A stretch of 64,000 nt of DNA from positions 1,550,001 through 1,614,000 of the forward strand of contig CAXXIH010000001.1 in the NCBI GenBank assembly GCA_963663365.2. Direction: 5' to 3'. Every line of letters starts with the position of its first letter. The first letter of the stretch is position 1. This stretch comes from G963663365 sp963663365. GTDB taxonomy: Bacteria > Hinthialibacterota > Hinthialibacteria > Hinthialibacterales > G963663365. The notes below the pieces were generated by a model, which was not told the DNA's origin, did no database searches, and saw only the letters and a program-made list of their open reading frames with translations. Position numbers and translations under genes: made by a program. Below, piece after piece: positions 10,022-17,529 of the stretch.

Positions 10022-10443
10022 TTTTTCCCCCCCTTCGGTTTCCGCCCACCACGTTTCTGCTTATCGATCATGCGGCGGATTTCATCAAGTTCGTCATCGC
10101 TCACACCCGCATCTTCAATCAGATACGAAATGGCGCGTATCGGTGAATTTTGAAACAGCGAGGGCAACATATCTTTAAGGGAACGCCGGGCGACATCTTC
10201 ACGGCCTATAGAAGCCCGGAATTTGTATCCACGCTCCAACGCAGGCAGGGCTTCGACATACCCCTTATTACGCAAGTTGGTCAGAACCGTACGGATAGTC
10301 GTTGGCGCCAAGGGACGCCGACTTTGAAACGCATCAATAACTTGGGCCGAGGTACATTCCCCTAAATCCCAGACGACATCCATCACATCTAGTTCCAACG
10401 CACTAAGCGTTGGATGTTTCGATTTTGATGTTTGTTTCTTCAT
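10018..10443 (-). CDS. BlaI/MecI-type repressor
   Basis: A 141-residue winged-helix protein: LSALELDVMDVVWDLGE, the recognition region TSAQVIDAF...LAPTTIRTVLTNL and KGYVEALPALERGYKFRA, followed by a dimerisation helix and a Lys/Arg-rich tail. This is the BlaI/MecI/CopY (Penicillinase_R) family; dimers bind palindromic operators and are cleaved after the partner M56 protease is activated. The gene overlaps the following M56 fusion by four bases (ATGA). A perfect palindrome covering the -10 box lies 55-70 bp upstream, so autorepression of this two-gene operon is likely. No beta-lactamase gene is present, so the regulated function is not antibiotic resistance in any obvious way. Confidence 0.92.
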   Translation of the reverse strand: MKKQTSKSKHPTLSALELDVMDVVWDLGECTSAQVIDAFQSRRPLAPTTIRTVLTNLRNKGYVEALPALERGYKFRASIGREDVARRSLKDMLPSLFQNSPIRAISYLIEDAGVSDDELDEIRRMIDKQKRGGRKPKGGKK

Positions 10444-10477
10444 GTCATTTTCCGCCGGTCTTCTTGAGGCATTTTGT

Positions 10478-10531
10478 AAACTATAATCATCCTCACAAAC
10501 TATAATTATAGTTTTCCAATCGTGGTGTCAA
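10478..10531 (-). promoter_or_regulatory. Promoter and palindromic operator of the BlaI/M56 operon
   Basis: Reading the minus strand there is TTGACA (10531-10526), a 15-bp spacer, and TATAAT (10510-10505). The -10 box lies inside a perfect 18-bp palindrome AAACTATAATTATAGTTT (10497-10514). A second partial copy, AAACTATAATCAT, lies at 10478-10490. Overlap of an exact dyad with the -10 box of a BlaI-type operon is the expected layout for repression. That BlaI binds it is inference. Confidence 0.7.
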
Positions 10532-10721
10532 CCACTTTCTTGAAAATTTTTAGATTTTTCTGTGGCCTGTTGCGGCGAATTCGCAGTGGAAAGCTATAAG
10601 TCTTTAAAATTCAAGGATCAAATAGGCAAGGTGAGTGCTTGCACCCACACGGCTTGCTTATGTTACCGGTTGAGGACCGTTCATTTTCCATGGTACAGAC
10701 CGGGGACATTGGTTACAGAAT
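10532..10721. other. Gene-free spacer with IS-like terminal motifs
   Basis: No credible ORF. Near 10698 and 10731 are two related ~19-bp motifs (GACCGGGGACATTGGTTAC and GACCGGGCACATGGGTAAC) in direct orientation. They resemble degenerate ends of insertion sequences, but no transposase is attached, so the assignment is tentative. Confidence 0.35.
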
Positions 10722-10921
10722 AGACCGGGCACATGGGTAACACTTTTCCGGCAAGGTGTGGTGCAATTTGAGGAATATTCGATCTCATTTCTTGCGCCCT
10801 TACAGGGCTGATGGTTTGGGGGACGGCAACCCAGCCTGGCACCCTTCGCCCGCCGTTGGCGGTCTCGGGCTTAGGCTGGGCTATTGCCTTTCGCCCCTCC
10901 GGGGCTTTTAATTCGATACAT
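10722..10921. repeat. ~200-bp dispersed direct repeat, copy 1
   Basis: Near-identical to 13814-14011, same orientation, with only a few base changes. The unit starts at the ACCGGGCACATGGGTAAC motif and ends in a GC-rich block of hairpins (GCGCCCTTACAGGGC, the CAGCCTGG/AGGCTGGG arms, GCCCCTCCGGGGC). The pair brackets the toxin-antitoxin and 384-aa genes. Confidence 0.85.
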
Positions 10922-10958
10922 ACGCATCTCTATCCACTTCCACCCGCAAATGAACATA

Positions 10959-11005
10959 CAAAAGCACCAAAGGCGCCCGGGAGGGCGACGCTCCTGCGGA
11001 GCCGC
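10959..11005. repeat. REP-like hairpin, family A copy
   Basis: Contains AAAGCACCAAAGG, then CCGGGAGGGCGACG and CTCCTGCGGAGCCGC. The core GGGAGGGCGA...CTCC...GAGCCGC recurs at 12021, 13596, 20288, 21339, 21918 and 22071, and two copies flank a RAYT transposase gene. Confidence 0.7.
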
Positions 11006-11093
11006 TGTCTGCTATACATGCACGCGTATCTCCTTATCCACCCACACCCGCCAATGAATAAACCAAGCACCGGAGGCGCAATTCGTACGGTGG

Positions 11094-11143
11094 ATAAATC
11101 ACCCACCATTGGCAAATCCTTGTTTAAATGAATCGGTGGGTGC
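11094..11143. repeat. ~48-bp stem-loop repeat, copy 1
   Basis: The ends CACCCACC and GGTGGGTG are inverted and enclose an AAATCC..GTTTAAATGAATC core. A second copy is at 14160-14207. Both lie a similar distance after the two copies of the 200-bp repeat, so they are probably parts of one mosaic element. Confidence 0.65.
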
Positions 11144-11202
11144 AAGTACGCATTTTACTTGCTGTTGGTGTGGGATTGCAGGGCCAAATCGGGCTCATTG
11201 AG

Positions 11203-11514
11203 TTAGGGAGTTTTAACAATGTCCACCGATAGGCTTAAACCAATATCCGCAAGAACCATATCGAGAGTATCCAATCGGGGATTCCCCTCTTCGGAAATAG
11301 CTTTATAGAAGGTGCTTGCCGGTTTTTGGGTGCGCTCAGATAGACTCACAATGCCGCCACGAGCATCCACAACCGTTCGCAACGCCCGAAGAAAGGCCGC
11401 CCGGTTTCCGTCTTTTCGGGTTTCTTCCAATGAAATACGCAAATACTCTCTGGCATGTTCCGGGTCTTTCAAGAGTTCAAGTTCTATTTCTCGAAAAGGT
11501 TTCGATTTTTTCAT
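11203..11514 (-). CDS. higA: HigA-type antitoxin (putative addiction module antidote)
   Basis: A 103-residue protein of the addiction-module antidote family paired with RelE/HigB toxins: DPEHAREYLRISLEET, FLRALRTVVDARGGIVSL, then a HTH with RTQKPASTFYKAISEEGNPRLDTL and MVLADIGLSL. It would bind the toxin and, through the HTH, the operon operator. AGGAGGAATAAC precedes the ATG. It follows the toxin gene by one base, which is the toxin-first order typical of HigBA. Confidence 0.88.
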   Translation of the reverse strand: MKKSKPFREIELELLKDPEHAREYLRISLEETRKDGNRAAFLRALRTVVDARGGIVSLSERTQKPASTFYKAISEEGNPRLDTLDMVLADIGLSLSVDIVKTP

Positions 11515-11515
11515 G

Positions 11516-11848
11516 TTATTCCTCCTGATAGTCCTCCCAGTATCTCAAGGCCTTTTTGATGTCCCCTTGTTGGCTGCCTTTGTCTCCGCCGCAGAGTAGC
11601 AATATGATTCGTGCTCCTGTTTTTCGATAATAAACCCTGTACCCCGGGCCAAAGTGCAAGCGTAATTCGCATATTCCTTTCTGTAATGTTTTGCTATCTC
11701 CAAAATTTCCGTCCCTCATTCGGTCGAGACGCGCAATAACACGCAATTGAGAAGTTGTATCAAGACCATAGAGCCAATTTTCAAAGGGAGACTTCCCATT
11801 CTTGTCCGTATAAACCTCAAGTTCCCATGGTGTTATTATATCGCTCAT
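11516..11848 (-). CDS. higB: HigB/RelE-type toxin (addiction module killer protein)
   Basis: A 110-residue RelE/ParE-superfamily protein. Recognisable segments are YTDKNGKSPFENWLYGLD, IARLDRMRDGNFGDSK, GICELRLHFGPGYRVYYR and IILLLCGGDKGSQQGDIKKA. Family members are ribosome-dependent mRNA endonucleases inhibited by the downstream antitoxin. The frame extends to 11977, but MSDIITPWELEVYT at 11848 aligns with the usual start, and the extension is made of intergenic repeat sequence. A 16-bp palindrome reaches the start codon. Confidence 0.88.
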   Translation of the reverse strand: MSDIITPWELEVYTDKNGKSPFENWLYGLDTTSQLRVIARLDRMRDGNFGDSKTLQKGICELRLHFGPGYRVYYRKTGARIILLLCGGDKGSQQGDIKKALRYWEDYQEE

Positions 11849-11863
11849 TCCACTATAGTGGAA
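11848..11863. promoter_or_regulatory. Palindromic operator of the higBA operon
   Basis: TTCCACTATAGTGGAA is a perfect 16-bp dyad. Its last base is the A of the toxin ATG in the minus-strand direction. The location fits antitoxin-mediated autorepression and could also occlude initiation as an RNA hairpin. Confidence 0.6.
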
Positions 11864-12020
11864 CGCATATTGAAGATTGTTAACCTCTTTTGTTTCCTTC
11901 CCGGGGTGGTTCAGACACGTGTTAGCGCGTCTGGGTGCGTCAGCACAAGAGGCGGAATCATGTTTTGTCAATCGCAAAATCTTCCCCGCTATTCACCAAA
12001 CTCCCTCCAATATCCACACC

Positions 12021-12074
12021 AAAGCACCAAAGGTGCCCGGGAGGGCGAATTCCGCCATGAGCGGAATGAGCCGC
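12021..12074. repeat. REP-like hairpin, family A copy
   Basis: AAAGCACCAAAGGTGCCCGG followed by GAGGGCGAATTCCGCC and GGAATGAGCCGC. Same family as the hairpins around the RAYT gene at 21.4 kb. It lies between the toxin and the 384-aa gene. Confidence 0.7.
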
Positions 12075-12100
12075 ATCCAATGGCAAACCAACCATCATCT

Positions 12101-13255
12101 TTACTTAAAAAGATTTGCTTCGCGGAGTTTCCGCAAGAGGCTTGGTTTCCGTTCGTGCTTTGCGGCTAGACGATTCATCCTTGTAGAGAACCGGTCCGGT
12201 TTGCCGTTCATCTGAGCGAGGTCGTGCAAATCACAAAGGTGAAGGATGGCTTGATCGTAGCGATTGGGGTGGTGTGTGGCGATAAGCCGATTCACTTCGG
12301 TCCAGAGAGTCTTCTCCTTGCCGGCCAGTGACTCCAGATGTTTCTTGTGCGCTTCAGCCGCTTCAAGTTTTCGCTTGGCTTCTTGTCGAGCGTATTTTTC
12401 AGCGTTCTTTCTTTCACGCTCTTCAAAAAGAATGTTGGCACGTTCGCTGAGTTCGGCGGCGCTTCTGCGCGATGGGACCGGCCGATTCACCTCACCACGG
12501 ATATCCCGCAGAGCACGCAACCGGAGGTCAGCCGCCGTGAGCGGGTGACTGCCGGCGATCAAATTTGCCAGCAACGAATCCTTTTCACGGACCGGCAATT
12601 TGGAAAGCCAACCGTCGAGTTCCTTCTTCGTGAGGTCTTTGTTTTGCAAAGGCTGACTGTGCTCAGCGGCGGCAGCGATGAGGTCCGGATCGATGAGCAG
12701 GAATTCTGCAAGTTGGACGAGAGAAGCATTTAGATTGCCGAGACCCGGCGGTACGGGCGGCTCGATTTCATCATCGTCGATATCTGCGGACTGCAATGCA
12801 AGCAACCATCCGAGGTAGAGGGCGCGGAAGTCCCCGCGCGACAAATCTTCACGGATTGAGGTGAACTGCGACAGGAAGTTGTTTTCCTCGTCCCAATCGC
12901 CTGTATCGTAATCTAGCGCTTCCGAATAGAAGGAGAGAATGACGCTGTCTTTTTTCTGACGACAGGTGAGACAGTCGTCACGAACGTAGGGCGCCGCAGT
13001 CTGTGGATCGAACCGCGGCCGGGGCAAACGCATCATTAGCCAACGCGTACTCCGGTTGGCGAAATAGAGAAAGGCGTCGAAGTATTTCTCCAGTAAAATA
13101 TGGGGATCCCCCCGGAAGTTTCCAAATGTATAGAAGTTAACAAAACTGTTGGGCGTAATTCGCGCACGGGAGGAGTACTCGCGCAGTTCGTCCATCTGCT
13201 TTCGGGTTAATGTCCGGTCCACGGTTAGAAATTCGTAATACTGGTATTCGCTCAT
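12101..13255 (-). CDS. Conserved hypothetical protein, 384 aa
   Basis: The N-terminus MSEYQYYEFLTVDRTLT...LREYSSRARITPNSFVN followed by FRGDPHILLEKYFDAFLYFANRSTRWLMMRLP is a pattern I know from a widespread uncharacterised bacterial family. A Lys/Glu/Ala-rich coiled coil covers about residues 265-315 (ILFEERERKNAEKYARQ), and the C-terminus is basic (RKPSLLRKLREANLFK). There is no signal peptide or membrane segment, so it is probably cytoplasmic. I can assign no biochemical function. It lies inside the segment bounded by 200-bp direct repeats together with higBA, so it may be cargo of the same cassette. Confidence 0.7.
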   Translation of the reverse strand: MSEYQYYEFLTVDRTLTRKQMDELREYSSRARITPNSFVNFYTFGNFRGDPHILLEKYFDAFLYFANRSTRWLMMRLPRPRFDPQTAAPYVRDDCLTCRQKKDSVILSFYSEALDYDTGDWDEENNFLSQFTSIREDLSRGDFRALYLGWLLALQSADIDDDEIEPPVPPGLGNLNASLVQLAEFLLIDPDLIAAAAEHSQPLQNKDLTKKELDGWLSKLPVREKDSLLANLIAGSHPLTAADLRLRALRDIRGEVNRPVPSRRSAAELSERANILFEERERKNAEKYARQEAKRKLEAAEAHKKHLESLAGKEKTLWTEVNRLIATHHPNRYDQAILHLCDLHDLAQMNGKPDRFSTRMNRLAAKHERKPSLLRKLREANLFK

Positions 13256-13813
13256 CGTAAAAGTACATTTATTCTTTCAAGCGAGAGTTTGTCTGCCGCA
13301 CTTGAAGCATTTGCCTGCCTGTGGCAATAGCGAATTTACACAAACTTGCCTCGCACTTACAGCGCCGGGGGAGACACCTACCGGCCCACGATTTTGAGGT
13401 GTACGTGAGATATTGAATCGGTCAGCACCCTTGCAGGGCGATACATGCATTCATTTGAATCACGAACGCACGAAAGGGGGATGAAAGGCACGAAAGAAAC
13501 CCCTCCCTAACCCTCCCCGTAAACGGGGCGGAATCATGTTTTGCCAATCGTAAAAACTCCCCCGCTATTTGCCTATCTATTTCCAATATCCACACCAAAG
13601 CACCAGAGGTGCTCGGGAGGGCGACGCTCCTGCGGAGCCGCAAGACTCTAATAAAGGCATATGTATCTCTTTATCCACCCATAACCGCAAATGAAAAAAC
13701 CAAAGCACCAGAGGTGCGCAATGTAATAGCCCCGGGCAAGCGTAGCGGCGCCCGGGGTTACGGAAACCAAAATAATCCCGAGCCCTGTAAGGGCGGAAGA
13801 GGGTAGGTGCGGA
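13256..13813. other. Gene-free repeat mosaic
   Basis: No coding region. It holds the REP-like copy at 13596, a partial copy at 13700, and at about 13728-13797 an inverted copy of the GC-rich 'CCGGGCAAGCG...CCCTGTAAGGGCG' hairpin block seen at 10800, 13890 and 17540. Confidence 0.7.
13596..13641. repeat. REP-like hairpin, family A copy
   Basis: AAAGCACCAGAGGTGCTCGG followed by GAGGGCGACGCTCC and TGCGGAGCCGC, closely matching the copy at 10959. A partial copy (CAAAGCACCAGAGGTGCGC) follows at 13700-13719. Confidence 0.7.
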
Positions 13814-14011
13814 CCGGGCACATGGGTAACACTTTTCCGGCAAGGTGTGGTGCAATTTGAGGAATATTCGATCCCATTTCTTGCGCCCTTACAGGGCTGA
13901 TGGTTTGGGGGACGGTGACCCAGCCTGGCACCCTTCGCCCGCCGTTGGCGGTCTCGGGCTTAGGCTGGGCTATTGCCTTTCGCCCCTCCGGGGCTTTTAA
14001 TTCGATGCATC
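13814..14011. repeat. ~200-bp dispersed direct repeat, copy 2
   Basis: Near-identical, same-orientation copy of 10722-10921. See that entry for internal structure. Confidence 0.85.
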
Positions 14012-14040
14012 TGTAATCATCTTCTAATACCAATTCGGCG

Positions 14041-14129
14041 TGCAGGGTGCCGATTAATTTTGTATTTCATCCACGCCTCGTAATCGTGAGCCGCTAGTCC
14101 CGCTACGGCGGGACCGCAGGGGTACCCTG
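14041..14129. repeat. ~85-bp intergenic repeat family E, copy 1
   Basis: Begins GCAGGGTGCCGATTAATTTT, continues CATCCACGCCTCG and TAATCGTGAGCCGC, and ends in a GGGGTACCC block. Related copies are at 15431, 18014 and 20335, all in the same orientation around the phage-type cluster. Confidence 0.65.
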
Positions 14130-14159
14130 ACGCTGAAGGTGCGATTCGCAGGGTGGGTA

Positions 14160-14207
14160 ATTTTACCCACCATTAAGAAATCCATGTTTAAATGAATCGG
14201 TGGGTGC
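14160..14207. repeat. ~48-bp stem-loop repeat, copy 2
   Basis: Second copy of the CACCCACC...GGTGGGTG element found at 11094-11143. Confidence 0.65.
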
Positions 14208-14293
14208 AAGCATTTGCCCTATCCATATCGCCGGTAGAACACATCAACGCCGCTAAGTTTAATTCTCTGCGCTACTTATGTGTTGTCGGCGGG

Positions 14294-14614
14294 TTAGAAC
14301 AGTCCATTAGGCGGACCGTCTTCATATTCCAAATCCAAGACATGCCGCGCCACGATCCGTAATGATATTGCAGATAAGATCATGTAGTCCAAATCCTCAA
14401 GACGCAGGTTGGCCGTATCGATAGGTTCCGCCCGGTGCAGACGGCTACGGATTTTTAAGGCCGTATCGAAATTGCGTATGCTTAGCTGATCCAGCAACCA
14501 ATTATTATCGGTTCGTTTCTCGGCAAGCGGAGGTGGAAATACGATTCTAAACACCGCTAAAATTAAACGCACCACCGTGCGCATATCTTGGATAGAAAGG
14601 CTGCATCGGCTCAT
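14294..14614 (-). CDS. Hypothetical protein of the phage-type cluster
   Basis: A protein of about 106 residues, alpha-helical in appearance, with NWLLDQLSIRNFDTALKIR and LRLEDLDYMILSAISLRIV. No family recognised. It is the last gene of the minus-strand cluster that runs from the DUF3987 ATPase through the terminase, and overlaps the preceding gene by about 70 bp. The overlap may be smaller if translation begins at the ATG at 14584. No good ribosome site decides the start. Confidence 0.45.
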   Translation of the reverse strand: MSRCSLSIQDMRTVVRLILAVFRIVFPPPLAEKRTDNNWLLDQLSIRNFDTALKIRSRLHRAEPIDTANLRLEDLDYMILSAISLRIVARHVLDLEYEDGPPNGLF

Positions 14615-14999
14615 CAAGTTGCACCATCTCCATATAGGTATCCATAAAATCCAAGGCCGCGCCTAATACCCGGTAAGCCTCCATATAGGCCACGGCCACG
14701 GCCTTTTCCACTTTCATTTCCTGCATTGTCTCTTCGGGATAGACCAATACCGCCGAATGCTCTTTGTAATGCCGCATATAAAGCCGCCCTGCTTCGCAAA
14801 ATCCCGCTAAGGGCTGCTCATACAGAGCATGATCGATAAGCCCCCCACTCCTTGGCCGGAGCGAAATCACACATCCGTTACGATAGAGACGGCATTTCAA
14901 GAGTCCCTTTTTATCCCAGGCTATAAATGCCGCATCCCCCGGCACATAGCCTTGTTTTATAGGTTTTCGATCTGGTCCCATGTTGGCCGGTCTCTCCAT
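14547..14999 (-). CDS. Hypothetical protein of the phage-type cluster
   Basis: A 150-residue protein with PGDAAFIAWDKKGLLKCRLY near the N-terminus and a helical second half (MKVEKAVAVAYMEAYRVLGAALDFMDTYMEM). No family recognised. It overlaps the upstream gene's end by about 40 bp, and translation may instead begin at the ATG at 14981. Tight packing supports an operon with the terminase genes. Confidence 0.55.
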   Translation of the reverse strand: MERPANMGPDRKPIKQGYVPGDAAFIAWDKKGLLKCRLYRNGCVISLRPRSGGLIDHALYEQPLAGFCEAGRLYMRHYKEHSAVLVYPEETMQEMKVEKAVAVAYMEAYRVLGAALDFMDTYMEMVQLDEPMQPFYPRYAHGGAFNFSGV

Positions 15000-15196
15000 T
15001 CCGCAATTAAATCCCGTTGCTGCACAATCAAATCCCGTAGCGCTGTTTTGGCATATCCGATTTCTTGTTCGATCTTCTCTTTTTCGCTGGGCCGCTTTGC
15101 TTTGCGTAAACGTTCGCTAATGCTTTTGAGCCATTTAGAAATTCGCTCTGCTTCCTGCCGCACATCTTCTTTGCTTCGGCACCTATCCATGCCCAT
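14957..15196 (-). CDS. Small coiled-coil protein
   Basis: A 79-residue, highly charged helical protein (MGMDRCRSKEDVRQEAERIS, then KAKRPSEKEKIEQEIGYAK). Its ATG shares a base with the upstream TAA (TAATG), indicating coupled translation. No function recognised. Small coiled-coil proteins next to terminases are common in phages, but that is context only. Confidence 0.6.
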   Translation of the reverse strand: MGMDRCRSKEDVRQEAERISKWLKSISERLRKAKRPSEKEKIEQEIGYAKTALRDLIVQQRDLIAEWRDRPTWDQIENL

Positions 15197-15399
15197 TAGA
15201 GTTCTTCAAGCAAGGCCATATCGATGCTTTGCTTGAGTTGTACTTTGGCGCTGGCGTGTAAACATTCAGCCCGCCTAAGCAAGGCTTTGGTCATGCCGAA
15301 ATATCTTTGCGGATCGCTGGTATTCGGTAATGCGAAGGCCATTTTTTTAATGGCTTTAAAGTGCTCGGCATCGGTTTGTTCTTCAATTGGTTTCGCCAT
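15196..15399 (-). CDS. Small hypothetical protein
   Basis: 67 residues from the ATG at 15399 (MAKPIEEQTDAEHFKAIKKM, ending LKQSIDMALLEEL). A TTG five codons upstream is possible but lacks a better ribosome site. It is coupled to the next gene by TAATG and separated from the terminase by repeat E copy 2. No family recognised. Confidence 0.55.
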   Translation of the reverse strand: MAKPIEEQTDAEHFKAIKKMAFALPNTSDPQRYFGMTKALLRRAECLHASAKVQLKQSIDMALLEEL

Positions 15400-15430
15400 G
15401 ATTCTTGATTCCAATTCTGCTTCCTATTTT

Positions 15431-15512
15431 GCAGGGTGCTTACCAATGAATCCCTTACACATACTCCGAAATCGTGAGCCGTCAGGCGTCACGGCCACGG
15501 GGGTACCCCGGA
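15431..15512. repeat. ~85-bp intergenic repeat family E, copy 2
   Basis: GCAGGGTGCTTACC, CCGAAATCGTGAGCCGTCAG and the hairpin GGGGGTACCCCGG. The terminase large subunit's last codons (VPPWP and stop) are encoded inside this repeat. Confidence 0.75.
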
Positions 15513-16901
15513 CCATCCTGACTGCCGCTTAAATTTGTCCGATTGACCCCAAACCAAATATCCCAATGCATCGCTGGCGTGGGTGCGTAGTATTTCGCGT
15601 TTATCCAGCGTGCCGTCATCGCGCCAACGCACTTCTTCTAAATCCGCGATCAAGGCCCGGCACGATTGATCGATCCGCACACCCGGCGGGTCGGCCATCA
15701 TCCACCGGTTCACCATCTCTACCCGGGATTGCACCAATGGATTTTTTTGAAGCCGTTTGATTACGCGAATATCCTGCTTGTGCAGTTCCGCCTGGATACC
15801 GCTGTAATCCGTCTCGCGCGACCGTGTATCCCGGTGGTCTCCGCTCGCGTCGCCATACACAATCACTTCCACCGGCCGGGGGCGGGGAATCCATTCCCGT
15901 ATCGCCGCCGCCATTTTTGCCGCCAGGTCTGAGGTGGTTACCGGCTGGTGTCCCGCTTCGAATTCCTCGTAGATGAGTAGCGTTCCTTGCTCCGGGTCCC
16001 AACGGCCTAAAAGTCCGATCCCGCCGATCACGTTAAAATCCCATGAAGATACAAGCGTAGCCTTTTCCGGCCGTTCCATCGGTACGATTCCAATGCAACG
16101 TTCCACCGCCGGATAGGCTAAGGGCGAACCGCTGGGCGGCAGACCATACAGACGTGTCCCCGCCGCTTCGCCCAATTCCCGGGCCAAAGTGGCATAGGCC
16201 GTATCCGGAACACCGCCGCCTTTGGAGACCAGGTTGTTTTCGGTCGCGAAACGGTGCAGATTCGCATGGCCGTCCCGAATCAAATGCCGGATATAAGCCG
16301 GGCCCAAAACCGGGGTATGCACCATCAAAATCCGGCCCCCGGTGTTTAGCACGCGCATACGCAGTTCTTCGTAGACTTCTTGCGGCACCTCTTCATCGAT
16401 CACCACAAAATCCACGCTAGCCGCTTGGTGCGCCGAACGGCCGGAGCGGGCCGAGCGAAATGAAAATGAGCCTCCCCCCCGCACCATAAAATGTTTGTCG
16501 CTGCCCATACGCAGATGCGGGGGAATATGCCGGTCCAAGTGTTCGCGTACGCCTTCTTCGGCAATCCCAAAATCCGGCACCACATACCAAACCTTGGCTC
16601 CGCGTTCGAAACGGCATTCTTCCCGCCAAAAGGTGGGGTAACGGTTCATGGCGTGGCAGGCCGCCTCAAACACCGCCGCCGCCGTTTTGCCCGAACGGTT
16701 CCCGCCTTGGCAGATGCGCAATACATTTGCGTCGTCAAAAAGCGCTCTTTGTTGCGGCAGCGGTTCCAGCGTACGCAGGCCCTCAGCCCGTTGTTCCTTT
16801 TCCCGGCGCACCGCCGCCCGCCGCCGCCTCATTCTCACCTTGATCAGATGTTTGCAGCCAGAAGGGCTCGCATCCGAGATCGTTTGCTGCGATTCGCGCA
16901 T
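15489..16901 (-). CDS. Phage terminase large subunit
   Basis: 470 residues. The N-terminal ATPase has Walker A GGNRSGKTAA and Walker B VDFVVIDEE with a following 'PQEVYEELRMRVLNTGGRI' motif. The C-terminal nuclease half has SSWDFN, VIVYGDASGDHRDTRS and a late acidic pair before HASDALGYLVWG. This is the TerL order: the motor that pumps DNA into a procapsid and cuts it. The ATG at 16901 is preceded by GGGAGAACGCT. A longer frame to 17075 only overlaps the small-subunit gene. It overlaps that gene by about 120 bp in another frame. No portal, capsid or tail gene follows, which is odd for a complete prophage. Confidence 0.88.
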   Translation of the reverse strand: MRESQQTISDASPSGCKHLIKVRMRRRRAAVRREKEQRAEGLRTLEPLPQQRALFDDANVLRICQGGNRSGKTAAAVFEAACHAMNRYPTFWREECRFERGAKVWYVVPDFGIAEEGVREHLDRHIPPHLRMGSDKHFMVRGGGSFSFRSARSGRSAHQAASVDFVVIDEEVPQEVYEELRMRVLNTGGRILMVHTPVLGPAYIRHLIRDGHANLHRFATENNLVSKGGGVPDTAYATLARELGEAAGTRLYGLPPSGSPLAYPAVERCIGIVPMERPEKATLVSSWDFNVIGGIGLLGRWDPEQGTLLIYEEFEAGHQPVTTSDLAAKMAAAIREWIPRPRPVEVIVYGDASGDHRDTRSRETDYSGIQAELHKQDIRVIKRLQKNPLVQSRVEMVNRWMMADPPGVRIDQSCRALIADLEEVRWRDDGTLDKREILRTHASDALGYLVWGQSDKFKRQSGWSGVPPWP

Positions 16902-17232
16902 AGCGTTCTCCCACCATTCGTTCCAAAAGCACTCGCGCCCGTACCCGCGCCTCGATCTCTTGCGCCTTTTCCGTGGCCTTTTTCGGGCTCCGGTCCATGA
17001 GCGCCTTGTCGTATTCTTCGAGTTCCTCTTCGGTGAAATCAGCCAAATCCACCTCGCCCAAAAGCGAATGCCCATCGAAGAGGGAGCAATGTTCGCCTAA
17101 AAGTTTGGCCGCTTGTAGACGTACGTTGGGCTGGCCGCAGTGACGCATCAGTGAGGTTAGGACCGCCAAAATTTCCATCGGCGTTGCCAGACCCTCGCTC
17201 ACATACCAGCTGTCTTGAATCCCTTCACTCAT
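16783..17232 (-). CDS. Probable terminase small subunit
   Basis: 149 residues. TPMEILAVLTSLMRHCGQPN followed by VRLQAAKLLGEHCSLFDG matches the conserved region of small terminase subunits, which bind packaging sites and form a ring with TerL. A Lys/Glu-rich helix and a Gly-rich tail follow. The start overlaps the stop of the upstream gene by ATGA, and TerL follows with an overlap, which is the normal TerS-TerL order. A classical HTH was not clearly visible at the N-terminus, so the call rests on the motif and context. Confidence 0.65.
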   Translation of the reverse strand: MSEGIQDSWYVSEGLATPMEILAVLTSLMRHCGQPNVRLQAAKLLGEHCSLFDGHSLLGEVDLADFTEEELEEYDKALMDRSPKKATEKAQEIEARVRARVLLERMVGERYARIAANDLGCEPFWLQTSDQGENEAAAGGGAPGKGTTG

Positions 17233-17510
17233 TGTTCTTCTCCGGCCTCACCTGCGATGCAGTCCGCGCTCACGGTTGTGCATCTTGATGTTTCATAGGG
17301 ATCATTCGGCAAAATGATTCCGTAATTCCCATCCGGCCGTTTATGTCCATAAACTTTCACCAGGACTTCTCCTTGCCGTTTCCCCTTTTTTGTCAAAGTT
17401 TTATCCACAAAGAGATTAAAAGGGCGGCCTGCCGAGGTTTTTCCTTCAATTCCGATTTCGGATGAAAATAATCCTTCAAATGTTTTGCACCGCAGCCAGA
17501 AACGTTTCAT
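17229..17510 (-). CDS. Small hypothetical protein
   Basis: 93 residues from the ATG at 17510 (MKRFWLRCKTFEGLFSSEIG). The frame runs further upstream to 17636, but that part is the GC-rich hairpin repeat read through. The middle, PFNLFVDKTLTKK and GEVLVKVYG, looks like a small beta-rich fold. No family recognised. It is coupled to the terminase small subunit by an ATGA overlap. Confidence 0.6.
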   Translation of the reverse strand: MKRFWLRCKTFEGLFSSEIGIEGKTSAGRPFNLFVDKTLTKKGKRQGEVLVKVYGHKRPDGNYGIILPNDPYETSRCTTVSADCIAGEAGEEQ

Positions 17511-17529
17511 GGTTCGTAATCCATACGCC

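Noticed and set aside
15489..17075. Longer terminase ORF starting at 17075
   Set aside because: The extra N-terminus (RRSWTGARKRPRKRRKRSRR) is the out-of-frame reading of the small-subunit gene. A good ribosome site marks 16901.
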